From M30B19 sp041688615 (GTDB lineage: Bacteria > Planctomycetota > Planctomycetia > Pirellulales > Pirellulaceae): a stretch of 7,335 nt of DNA. The translations under genes and the position numbers were made by a program. The stretch is taken from positions 1-7,335 of the forward strand of contig JBDNHU010000074.1 of the NCBI GenBank assembly GCA_041688615.1, in the 5' to 3' direction. Shown piece by piece: positions 1 through 6,603 of the stretch (positions are counted from its first letter, which is position 1; every line of letters starts with the position of its first letter). The notes below the pieces were generated by a model. It saw nothing but the letters and a program-made list of their open reading frames with translations, had not been told where the DNA came from and made no database searches.

Positions 1-94
1 CAATTTGGCTCTGAAGCTGAAAATGGTCAGAATCCACCAGGGTGATGGTTTGCTCAGCAGGAACAAGTTGCGTCTGACCCAAAGAGCAGTCCAT
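1..94 (-). CDS. Possible 5' end of an unidentified gene running off the left edge
   Basis: From an ATG at 94-92 the minus strand stays open to the window edge (31 codons, beginning MDCSLGQTQLVPAEQ). An in-frame TGA lies nine codons before the ATG, so any gene here must start close to this point. The visible residues are mixed polar and hydrophobic, with no signal peptide, and I recognise no family. No clear Shine-Dalgarno sequence precedes the ATG. It would be co-oriented with the oxidase operon and start about 205 nt after the oxidase stop codon. It could equally be non-coding, because a second minus frame is also open over the same bases. Confidence 0.2.
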   Translation of the reverse strand, partial: MDCSLGQTQLVPAEQTITLVDSDHFQLQSQI

Positions 95-145
95 TGCTTG
101 GTCGGTTGGGCTTGATTCGGATCATTGGGAGATCGAACATCGAAT

Positions 146-182
146 GCAGTGATATTTGAACATCAGACCGACAAATCACTGC
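146..182. repeat. Inverted repeat / hairpin downstream of the oxidase
   Basis: GCAGTGAT at 146-153 is the exact reverse complement of ATCACTGC at 175-182. Allowing a two-base bulge (154-155), three more pairs form (156-158 with 172-174), leaving a loop of about 13 nt. It lies about 120-155 nt after the oxidase stop codon and 50-90 nt before the possible left-edge start. There is no T-run on either side, so it is not a standard intrinsic terminator. An RNA 3'-end stabilising hairpin, an attenuator or a protein-binding site are all possible. Confidence 0.5.
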
Positions 183-234
183 GCAGGGATGGGCGAACCT
201 TGTGTCAAAAGAGAAACCTAAGGAGCAACGCACC

Positions 235-247
235 GGCAGAATCTGCC
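235..247. repeat. Short palindrome (6-bp arms, 1-nt centre)
   Basis: GGCAGA, one central A, then TCTGCC. It lies 52-65 nt beyond the oxidase stop codon. A one-base centre makes it a poor RNA hairpin but a reasonable dimeric protein-binding site. It could also be chance. Confidence 0.35.
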
Positions 248-299
248 AAGCAATGAACCGATGACCAGAAGAGGCCGGTTTGAGTTTCAGACCTGAGCG

Positions 300-1859
300 T
301 TATTCGTGATGCGTTTTACCATCACCATGCTGCATGTCTTGCATGTCGTTCATTCTCATGCCTCCCGTGGCCATCTCAGGAGCCTGCTTGTAGTCCGCTG
401 GATTGCCGAAGCGTTTGACGATTTCGGCGAAGATGGAGCCCTTTTCGATTTTTTGGTTGCTGTTTATGACACGGTCGAAAAGATCGGCGGGCAAGACTCG
501 CATCGAAGTCATTAATCCGTGCATCGACATTGCGGCGGATGCACGCATACCCTGCATTTCGCGAGGTTGCCAAACGCGCCTCATCGTTTCCATGTCCATG
601 CTGAGCATTTTCTGAGGATAGCCGGGAACCTTTTCACCTCGTGCGATTGCAGTCACTTCAACGGCAGGGCGCGAATCAAGGTTGGCAAGATAGGCATCGA
701 CACTGGAAGTTTCGCGAATCCGTGGGCCGAAATGCTGCGTCATGTGATTCATCATGTGGTGAATCATGTGACAGTGGAATTGCCAGTCACCGGGATTGTT
801 CGCTACGAATTCAAACTCACTCGCTTGCGCTACGCCGACCAATTCGGTGTTTCGGGGAACCCAAGCTGACTTTGGCGTGCGGGCTCCTTCATGCGCCGTC
901 ACCCAAAACGTATGTCCGTGCATGTGAACTGGGTGATGCTGCATGGGACTGAAGTTAATTAATCGGACTCGTACTCGCTCGCCGTGCTTAACGACGCACG
1001 GTGTTGTGAACGGCCCGCTGCGGCCGTTGATTGTGTGCCAGTTCCAATCCATTTTCCAGGAATCAGAAATCGTTTGATTAGGTTTGATAAAAAAGTTCTG
1101 AAAAAGCAAGACGAAGTCCCGGTCGACAACGGGCGCGAATGCTTTCTTTGGATGAACCACGATTGGGCCAACCATCCCCATCGCTTCTTGCATCCCGACG
1201 TGAGAGTGGTAAAAAAAAGTGCCTTGTTCGTGAACGTCGAATTCATACTTAAATGACCCGCCCGGCTGAATCGGATTCTGCGTCATTTCCGCCGCACCGT
1301 CGTATTGCACTGGCAGCTCAAATCCGTGCATGTGGAAATTGGTTGCTTCAGGCAGGTCGTTGGTGACGATGACACGAATGCGATCGCCTTGATTGATCTC
1401 CATCAGCGGGCCGGGCAGGCTGCCGTTGTAACCATAGACGTTCATTAGGTAACCCGGCAGAAACTCACGGGCGACAGCCTGGGCGCGAATATGAAACTCT
1501 TTTGCTCCATCGACCATCTTCCAAGGAAGCTTTTCCAAATCAGGAGCAGTGATTTCCACGGGGGCCGCGTCGAGAGAACGTAGACCCGGAACCAGTTTTC
1601 CGCAGTAGAAGTCGCTATCGGGATCGCTGCCGCGAGAAGGCTTGAATCGCGAGAAGCCGTCGAACTGGTCTTGCAGCTTTGCAACCACTGGCTCGTGCGG
1701 TTCGTGCTGATGTTCTTGTGGCATTTCCATCTCAGGTGTTTCCAGCGAAGGCTCTTGCGTGATTTCAGCCAGAGCTTCGCGTGAACCAGCGCCAACTATT
1801 CCTGCGGCTAGGGCAGCACTGGCCTTCAAAAACTTGCGTCGATCGCGGTCGTGACTCAT
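300..1859 (-). CDS. Tat-exported two-domain multicopper oxidase (copper resistance type)
   Basis: Oxidises substrates, probably Cu(I) or phenolics, with reduction of O2 to water in the periplasm. The N-terminus has a Tat signal, DRRKFLK at residues 5-11, then an Ala-rich hydrophobic stretch and a likely cleavage after ALA (29-31). All four copper motifs are present: HMH (176-178), HSH (218-220), HPVHMHGH (309-316) and HCHMIHHMMNHM (362-373). Type 1 copper ligands would be H309, C363, H368 and M373; the others form the trinuclear centre. About 185 residues separate the first and last motifs, which indicates two cupredoxin domains (small-laccase-like, type 1 site in domain 2) rather than the three-domain CopA/CueO layout. 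The mature N-terminus (42-57) and C-terminus (418-519) are unusually rich in Met and His. A GGA sits about 8 nt before the ATG. The gene lies 55 nt after the TolC-family gene, probably in one operon. The exact substrate is inferred. Confidence 0.93.
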   Translation of the reverse strand: MSHDRDRRKFLKASAALAAGIVGAGSREALAEITQEPSLETPEMEMPQEHQHEPHEPVVAKLQDQFDGFSRFKPSRGSDPDSDFYCGKLVPGLRSLDAAPVEITAPDLEKLPWKMVDGAKEFHIRAQAVAREFLPGYLMNVYGYNGSLPGPLMEINQGDRIRVIVTNDLPEATNFHMHGFELPVQYDGAAEMTQNPIQPGGSFKYEFDVHEQGTFFYHSHVGMQEAMGMVGPIVVHPKKAFAPVVDRDFVLLFQNFFIKPNQTISDSWKMDWNWHTINGRSGPFTTPCVVKHGERVRVRLINFSPMQHHPVHMHGHTFWVTAHEGARTPKSAWVPRNTELVGVAQASEFEFVANNPGDWQFHCHMIHHMMNHMTQHFGPRIRETSSVDAYLANLDSRPAVEVTAIARGEKVPGYPQKMLSMDMETMRRVWQPREMQGMRASAAMSMHGLMTSMRVLPADLFDRVINSNQKIEKGSIFAEIVKRFGNPADYKQAPEMATGGMRMNDMQDMQHGDGKTHHE

Positions 1860-1914
1860 ATCAAATTCCGAACTGGGATTTTATTCTTGAGGTGCTTGGG
1901 CGACGTCGGTTGCC
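1860..1914 (-). other. 55-nt spacer between efflux gene and oxidase
   Basis: The gap between the TolC-family stop and the oxidase ATG is short. I see no hairpin-plus-T-run terminator, which supports cotranscription of the two genes. The oxidase ribosome binding site is weak (CGGAATTTGATATG). Confidence 0.5.
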
Positions 1915-3471
1915 TTATCGTGGTTTAGCGACCGAGTCGATATGGCCACCGGGTGTTGTTCCTTGGGCAGCCATCAATCCGCCACTTAACATCATGCCGT
2001 CGATCATGACTTCCGACTTGCGAAACTTTGCGAGCCAGTCGTAGTACTCGTTTCGTGACTTGAAGTAGTCGGACTGGGCAAGAAGTACTTCATTCCAATC
2101 CGTGCGATTGGCTTTGTAACTTTCCAATAACAGTCGATAGGTCTCTTTCAATTCTGGAAGAATGAGCCGTTGGTACTGCTCGACGTGTTGTGCCGACGTC
2201 AAATAGTGTTCGTATTCTGTCGCCAAGTCGCGCCGCAACTTTCCCTGAACCCGTTCGATCTCTGCACATTGACGAACCCAATCAGCTTTCGCTTGTTGAA
2301 TGGTTCCTTGATTTCGATCAAAGATTTGGATTGGAAAACTTACTCCTGCGGAAGCGACCGTTTGATCTGCTTCGAAGTTGTACCCTGCGCCGCCTTCAAT
2401 CGTTATGTCTATAATGCGTTCGGCTTGTTCACGCCTGACCGTGTAACTGTCGGATTGAGCCTTCGCTCGCGCGGCAATCAACTCGGGACTGTTCGCCCAA
2501 AGTTCTGCCAGTAGCGTTTGGAAATCAGTTGAGACTGGTTGGCTCTCTAACTCTCCAGCAAGGTTGGCACCTTCGATATCGCTGCCAATCAGCGCTGATA
2601 GGTTTCGGATACTCTGCCGCTGCATGTTCTCAACGGTCAATAATTCCAACCTGGCTTTCTGGAGGAAAACGTTGGATCGCCGAATGTCAGCGGCGTTGGC
2701 TTGGCCCATGTTGAAGGCTTCACGTTTGGTGACCGCCGAATCTTCAGCGGATTTGACCAATTCTCGTTGAATCCCAATCCGATGTTGAAGTGCAAGGGAA
2801 GAATAGAATGTGATCCGCACGTCATTACAAACTCGGAACTGTTGAGCCAGTGCATTGGCTTCCGCGATTTTGACTCGTTCAAGAAACTTCGCGCGACTGA
2901 GTTGCAGTTTTCCACCACGCACAATTCGCTGACTAATCAGTCCGCCATGAAATTCACCAGCGGTATCTCGAACGCCGATTTGTTCAGCCGAATATCGGAA
3001 AGTCGGATTGGGATAAAGACCGGCCTGAATCGCCTTTCCCATTGTCGCATTGATATGCTGACTGGCTTGCTGAAGCGTCGGGTTGTTGGATTCTGCAATC
3101 GTGATCAAGTCTTCAACCGTTAACAACTGGCCTGTGTAGGCACTGGCCTGATCAGAGACAGAAGTCGACTCGACTGACGGTGGCAGATTCGCCGGGGCTA
3201 CGTATTCATGTCCAATTTTGGGCTGACTATTTCTAAGGATGTTAAGATCGGATTGGGCCTTTGGCTGGTCCTCAGTCACGGTCTGAAGTTGGGCACGCAT
3301 TTGCTCGCCGGCCATTGAATGTTCTTGGATGCTTCCAACAGCCTTTCGAGTGAAATTTGATTTAGACGTACTGTTTTGAGCCCGGTTGTCTTGTGCGGAA
3401 GTGGTTTTCCCGAGAACGGCTGGATAGCAAATCACGATCAAAAGCATCGTCAATTTCTGGTGCGTTTTCAT
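1915..3471 (-). CDS. TolC-family outer-membrane efflux protein (CzcC/CusC-like)
   Basis: Outer-membrane channel of a tripartite efflux system, forming a trimeric beta-barrel and periplasmic alpha-helical tunnel. The length (518 aa) is slightly above the family norm because of a roughly 90-residue low-complexity polar segment after the signal peptide (residues 2-26, hydrophobic LLIVICYPAVLG, cleavage likely near TTSA-Q). There is no lipobox, so unlike CusC it is probably not acylated. The two internal OEP repeats run about 117-300 and 320-490. Typical signatures are LITIAESNNPTLQQA (122-136), GLYPNPTFRY (151-160) and VSFPIQIFDRNQG (377-389), the last characteristic of metal-efflux CzcC-type members. 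GGTGA lies 4 nt before the ATG and supports this start. It is followed by a multicopper oxidase, suggesting copper as the exported metal. The matching adaptor and RND pump are not in the window. Confidence 0.9.
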   Translation of the reverse strand: MKTHQKLTMLLIVICYPAVLGKTTSAQDNRAQNSTSKSNFTRKAVGSIQEHSMAGEQMRAQLQTVTEDQPKAQSDLNILRNSQPKIGHEYVAPANLPPSVESTSVSDQASAYTGQLLTVEDLITIAESNNPTLQQASQHINATMGKAIQAGLYPNPTFRYSAEQIGVRDTAGEFHGGLISQRIVRGGKLQLSRAKFLERVKIAEANALAQQFRVCNDVRITFYSSLALQHRIGIQRELVKSAEDSAVTKREAFNMGQANAADIRRSNVFLQKARLELLTVENMQRQSIRNLSALIGSDIEGANLAGELESQPVSTDFQTLLAELWANSPELIAARAKAQSDSYTVRREQAERIIDITIEGGAGYNFEADQTVASAGVSFPIQIFDRNQGTIQQAKADWVRQCAEIERVQGKLRRDLATEYEHYLTSAQHVEQYQRLILPELKETYRLLLESYKANRTDWNEVLLAQSDYFKSRNEYYDWLAKFRKSEVMIDGMMLSGGLMAAQGTTPGGHIDSVAKPR

Positions 3472-3550
3472 TCGGTCACCGTTGGGTCCTTGGAAGTTCT
3501 GGCGCTAGGTGCATTTATCCAATACGCCAATTGTGATCCTTAGCCCCATG

Positions 3551-3584
3551 ATGTTTAGGCTTTTCGTCATTCGACCTAAAACAT
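3551..3584. promoter_or_regulatory. Inverted repeat upstream of the efflux operon, candidate operator or leader hairpin
   Basis: ATGTTTAGG (3551-3559) pairs with CCTAAAACAT (3575-3584) over nine base pairs with one bulged A, around a 15-nt centre. The centre is about 96 nt upstream of the TolC-family ATG, a position suitable for an operator or a 5'-leader hairpin. It is A/T-rich in the arms and has no adjoining T-run. I do not recognise it as a known metal-regulator box, so any link to copper sensing is inference. Confidence 0.4.
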
Positions 3585-3804
3585 GAGATCGTCCGAATAA
3601 CCCTCGCAGAATGAATTCTGGTGCCAGGACCCGGATTACCCATGCAATCAAAACAAATTAACGTTCTCAGTACAGTCAGATCGGGTCGTTTCGTTTCTGT
3701 GCAAGCCAAGCTGTAAGCCGAGTCAATCCAGCGTTGGCGAACTTATTGGCGAAGTGGCGCAGCGTTCTCTGTCCTTGCTTGCTTCGAACAAGTGGCCTTT
3801 TTCA

Positions 3805-3827
3805 GGGCAATGATTGCCCGTCTTTTT
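3805..3827 (+). terminator. Rho-independent terminator, plus strand, with no annotated upstream gene
   Basis: GGGCAA (3805-3810), loop TGA, TTGCCC (3814-3819), then G-T-C and five Ts (3823-3827). This is a compact 6-bp G/C-containing stem followed by a T-run on the plus strand. On the minus strand the stem is followed by TGAAAAAGG, so it works in one direction only. No plus-strand gene precedes it in the preceding 330 bp. It ends 108 nt before the cls start. It may end an unannotated small RNA or act as an attenuator in a long cls leader. Confidence 0.55.
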
Positions 3828-3853
3828 GCCTATCAATTTTATCTTGCCAGACA

Positions 3854-3884
3854 ACGACATTATCTTCAGGATTCGCGGTATGAT
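3854..3884 (+). promoter_or_regulatory. Weak candidate sigma-70-like promoter for cls
   Basis: TATGAT at 3879-3884 matches five of six positions of a -10 box and lies 51 nt before the cls ATG. The best upstream partner is ACGACA at 3854-3859 (four of six to TTGACA), but the spacer is 19 nt, longer than usual. It sits just downstream of the terminator at 3805-3827, which would make cls transcription independent of whatever ends there. This is consensus matching only. Confidence 0.2.
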
Positions 3885-3935
3885 ATTAGTAGTTGCATCA
3901 TTTAGCAGGTTGATTTGCAGCTAGTTTAACGACCC

Positions 3936-5456
3936 ATGTGCAGATCAACCAAGCGTACGAATTTGCTGGCACGCGCGGAATCGACAGTTGTTGAGGAGAA
4001 TTTCATTTTTTGGTATTGGCTAACGCTCGTCTACATGTTCGCGTGGATTTCGATCAGCATGATCGCTTCATCACATGCGGTTATGTACAAACGTGACGGT
4101 CGGTCGCTGGTCGGTTGGTTTGGCGTGATCTGGCTTGCTCCGATCGCAGGTGCAGCCCTTTACTTGATGTTTGGCATCAATCGAATTCACCGACGGGCCC
4201 ACCAGCGGTTGAAACATGGTGGACCGTCGATCGAATCAGATGCGAAAATTACGGCGTCGCTTGAGCTTAAGTGCCGGGAAAAGCACCTTGCCGACCCATA
4301 CGTCAGCCATCTCGGAGGCTTAGCTGATTTGGTCACTCGTGTGGTTGGCCGTCCATTGCTTTCCGGTAATCAGATTACCGCGTTGCAAAACGGCGAAGAA
4401 GCCTACCCGCAAATGCTGGAAGCGATCGATGCGGCCCAACATTCGGTCAATTTGTGCACCTATATCTTTGCTGGCGACCATGCCGGTGAACTTTTCATGG
4501 AGTCGCTTAAGAATGCCGTAACCAGAGGCGTAGAAGTTCGCTTGTTGATCGATGATGTTGGAGCGTGGTACTCATGGCCATCAGCGTTTCGAAAGGCCAA
4601 AGCCGCCTTCATTCCCGCGGCAAGATTTATGCCGGTGAGTGTCCCGTGGTTGTTCTACTACTCAAATCTTCGTAACCACCGCAAAATCCTGGTCGTTGAC
4701 GGTAAGCTTGGTTTCACAGGTGGCATGAACATTCGACAAGAACATTGCCTTGATCGAAAAACCAAACATCCAATACGCGATATTCATTTTCAGCTAACCG
4801 GCCCCGTTGTCGCGCAAATTCAACAGACGTTCGCAAGGGACTGGTTCTGGACAACCGGTGAACGATTAGAAAGTGAGATCTGGTTTCCGGAAATTTATCC
4901 AACTGGATCCTCGTTGGCTCGTGGGATTTCGGATGGGCCGGACGAAGACCATGGCAAGCTGCGATTTGTATTGCTGGGTGCAATTGCCAACGCAAAATCG
5001 TCGATCCTGATCGCAACGCCTTATTTGTTACCTGAGGCCGCCTTGATTGCGGCATTGAACGTTGCCGTGCTACGAGGTGTAAAAGTCACAATCGTAATTC
5101 CAGAGCAAACAAATCTTTCATTGGTTCAATGGGCTTCGACGGCTCAGCTTTGGCAACTGCTTGAACATGGATGTCATGTCTGGTTGTCAGACGCTCCGTT
5201 TGACCATAGCAAGCTGATGATTGTTGACGAACAATGGTCGCTCCTGGGTTCGATGAATTGGGATCCACGCAGTTTGCGGTTGAATTTCGAGTTTAACGTT
5301 GAGTGCTACGACCCGCATTTGGCAAGCACGCTAACGAAAATCGTGGAAACAAAAATTCAAAGTTCGCGCCAATGCAGTCTAGCGGATGTCGATAACCGAC
5401 CGATGATTGTTCGTTTGCGAGACGGATTTGCACGTGTGCTGACTCCCTATCTCTGA
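3936..5456 (+). CDS. cls: Cardiolipin synthase, phospholipase D superfamily, ClsA-type architecture
   Basis: Membrane enzyme making cardiolipin, in the best-known bacterial members by condensing two phosphatidylglycerols with release of glycerol. Residues about 23-50 and 57-81 are two hydrophobic helices forming the PLDc_N membrane anchor. Two phospholipase D domains follow, with complete HKD motifs: HRKILVVD (H248, K250, D255) followed by GGMN, and HSKLMIVD (H424, K426, D431) followed by GSMNWD. At 506 aa it is close to the usual length of about 480-510. The ATG at 3936 has no Shine-Dalgarno sequence and gives an odd charged 22-residue lead. GAGGAG at 3993-3998 is well placed (6 nt) for an ATT at 4005, just before the first helix, so the true start is uncertain. 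It precedes a DNase I-fold protein gene on the same strand, as in E. coli clsB-ybhP. Confidence 0.93.
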   Translation: MCRSTKRTNLLARAESTVVEENFIFWYWLTLVYMFAWISISMIASSHAVMYKRDGRSLVGWFGVIWLAPIAGAALYLMFGINRIHRRAHQRLKHGGPSIESDAKITASLELKCREKHLADPYVSHLGGLADLVTRVVGRPLLSGNQITALQNGEEAYPQMLEAIDAAQHSVNLCTYIFAGDHAGELFMESLKNAVTRGVEVRLLIDDVGAWYSWPSAFRKAKAAFIPAARFMPVSVPWLFYYSNLRNHRKILVVDGKLGFTGGMNIRQEHCLDRKTKHPIRDIHFQLTGPVVAQIQQTFARDWFWTTGERLESEIWFPEIYPTGSSLARGISDGPDEDHGKLRFVLLGAIANAKSSILIATPYLLPEAALIAALNVAVLRGVKVTIVIPEQTNLSLVQWASTAQLWQLLEHGCHVWLSDAPFDHSKLMIVDEQWSLLGSMNWDPRSLRLNFEFNVECYDPHLASTLTKIVETKIQSSRQCSLADVDNRPMIVRLRDGFARVLTPYL

Positions 5457-5792
5457 CATTTATGCTTTCGGGGAAGATCCTTGGCTTGCGTCACAGTCGC
5501 GATTCCTTTTTAAATCAAGTGCCATTTCATTCTTGGCGTCAATGGGTGACTCGGATCTGAATGCCTCTCTAAATTCCTGCCAGCTTGATCAAAAAATGTG
5601 AATCAACATTGGCATGCAAGGTGCGTTTCTAACACGTGGTCGAGGAACATTTCGAGAGATGACGTGACTCACCTGTCCAAGTCTCAAGACAATCAGTAAA
5701 GTTAAATGACTTTCTAAAGAAAAACCTGTTCGAACGTCTTGATCAGTACCACCAATAAACCATTCGGATCTTCGACGCAAGGCAACCAGTTG
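5457..5792 (+). other. Long spacer between cls and the endonuclease-like gene
   Basis: This stretch of 336 bp has no supportable gene on either strand. I see no strong intrinsic terminator after cls. A small 5-bp stem (AAAGT, loop TAAATG, ACTTT) lies at about 5699-5714. The spacing means that cls and the downstream gene may have separate promoters, although a single transcript is possible. TTGATCAAAAAA at about 5585-5596 recurs in the gap downstream of the next gene. Confidence 0.5.
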
Positions 5793-6536
5793 ATGACTCG
5801 ATCAATCAAAGCACGAATTCGTATTCTGACTTACAATATTCACAAGTGCATTGGTGGAGTCGACCGGCGATACGACCTTGACAGAATCATTGAGGTCATC
5901 GGACAGTACCGACCCGACGTTGCGTTTCTTCAAGAAGTTGATGACGACGTTCCGCGATCTGGTCACGATCGACAAGTCGAATTGATTGCCGAAAAATTGG
6001 ACTACTCGCACGCCGTTTTCCAGAAGAATGTTCAGTTAAAACAGGGTCATTACGGAAACGCGATTTTAAGCCGGTTTCGGCTCGACCCACAAGTCAATCT
6101 GGACCTCACGTTCTGGATGAAGAAGCGTCGACAAGCTTTGATAACCCGGGCGCACGTCGGAATCGGAGAACGTACTCGATCATTGGTTCTGTGCAACACG
6201 CACCTTGGACTTGCAGGATTTGAACGAACGACTCAGATTAAGAAAATTCTGGCATGTCAGGAGATAGCGCACCTTCACCATGACACGCCAATCATTATCG
6301 GTGGTGACTTCAATGACGTTTGGTCATCGCACGGACGAAAACAGATGTTTCCCTGCGGCTTTCAATGCGCGGTCAAGAGAACCAAAACGTTTCCGGCATT
6401 TCTACCTGTACGCAGTCTTGACTCCATTTACTATCGCGGCGATTTAGAATTGCAAGACAGTTTTTCCGGTCGCACGGTTCTCGCTCGCCAAGCGTCTGAC
6501 CATCTTCCTGTTGTCGCTGATTTTGAGATTAGCTGA
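5793..6536 (+). CDS. Endonuclease/exonuclease/phosphatase family protein (DNase I-like fold, YbhP-like)
   Basis: A metal-dependent phosphoesterase fold; members cleave DNA, inositol phosphates or phospholipids, and the substrate here is unknown. All landmark motifs are intact in the 247-aa product: TYNIH (N15), FLQEVD (metal ligand E48), GNAILSR (88-94), CNTHLG (N135, H137), GGDFND (D172, N174), SLDSIY (D210) and SDHLPV (D236, H237). No signal peptide or membrane helix is visible, so it is probably cytosolic or peripheral. I chose the ATG at 5793, which has AAGG 10 nt upstream and starts shortly before the first fold strand. The frame could begin at a TTG at 5739 (265 aa), but those extra 18 residues are polar and unlike the family. 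It follows cls on the same strand, suggesting a role in phospholipid or phosphodiester metabolism, which is inference. Confidence 0.88.
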   Translation: MTRSIKARIRILTYNIHKCIGGVDRRYDLDRIIEVIGQYRPDVAFLQEVDDDVPRSGHDRQVELIAEKLDYSHAVFQKNVQLKQGHYGNAILSRFRLDPQVNLDLTFWMKKRRQALITRAHVGIGERTRSLVLCNTHLGLAGFERTTQIKKILACQEIAHLHHDTPIIIGGDFNDVWSSHGRKQMFPCGFQCAVKRTKTFPAFLPVRSLDSIYYRGDLELQDSFSGRTVLARQASDHLPVVADFEIS

Positions 6537-6542
6537 CCAAGC

Positions 6543-6574
6543 AGCGCGTGCCCTTCATAGCGCGTCCCCTTCAT
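6543..6574. repeat. Imperfect tandem duplication, 16-bp unit x2
   Basis: AGCGCGTGCCCTTCAT (6543-6558) is followed directly by AGCGCGTCCCCTTCAT (6559-6574), with 15 of 16 positions identical. It begins 7 nt after the stop codon of the endonuclease-like gene. Confidence 0.85.
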
Positions 6575-6603
6575 CCTGACCAACGGCACATGTTGGCAAC
6601 TGT

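Larger units (their letters stand above)
57..299. other. Non-coding region downstream of the multicopper oxidase
   Basis: No convincing gene is seen in this stretch. It contains an 8-bp stem hairpin (146-182) and a 13-bp palindrome (235-247), listed separately. The minus-strand frame of the oxidase stays open for 81 codons past its stop, but it has no early start codon and an unconvincing composition, so it is not called. Confidence 0.6.
3472..3935. other. Divergent intergenic region between the efflux operon and cls
   Basis: This 464 bp region has no convincing gene on either strand; a 64-codon minus-strand frame at 3515-3709 has no recognisable features. It must contain promoters for the leftward efflux/oxidase unit and probably the rightward cls unit. 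Within it I see an imperfect inverted repeat (3551-3584), a direct repeat of TTGGCGAA around 3734-3755, and a plus-strand intrinsic terminator (3805-3827). The last means that something is transcribed rightward upstream of it. Confidence 0.6.

Noticed and set aside
57..299. The oxidase reading frame stays open for 81 codons after its stop codon, which could suggest a longer ancestral protein or stop-codon read-through.
   Set aside because: The translated stretch has no domain-like pattern, has several Cys and no copper motifs, and the oxidase already has a natural His-rich end. An opening of this size is plausible by chance.
1445..1795. A 116-codon minus-strand frame inside the oxidase gene.
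   Set aside because: It lies entirely within the oxidase in another frame, and its product has no recognisable features.
2701..3123. A 140-codon plus-strand frame antisense to the TolC-family gene.
   Set aside because: It is complementary to a well-supported gene, its product looks like reverse-strand noise, and no ribosome binding site or family pattern is seen.
3690..3800. Possible tRNA suggested by TTCGAA near 3783 and nearby short stems.
   Set aside because: No acceptor stem, D-arm or anticodon arm could be built around it, and there is no suitable cloverleaf on either strand.
5585..5597. TTGATCAAAAAA shared between two intergenic gaps as a regulatory motif.
   Set aside because: It is short and A-rich, and its position relative to the neighbouring genes differs between the two sites.
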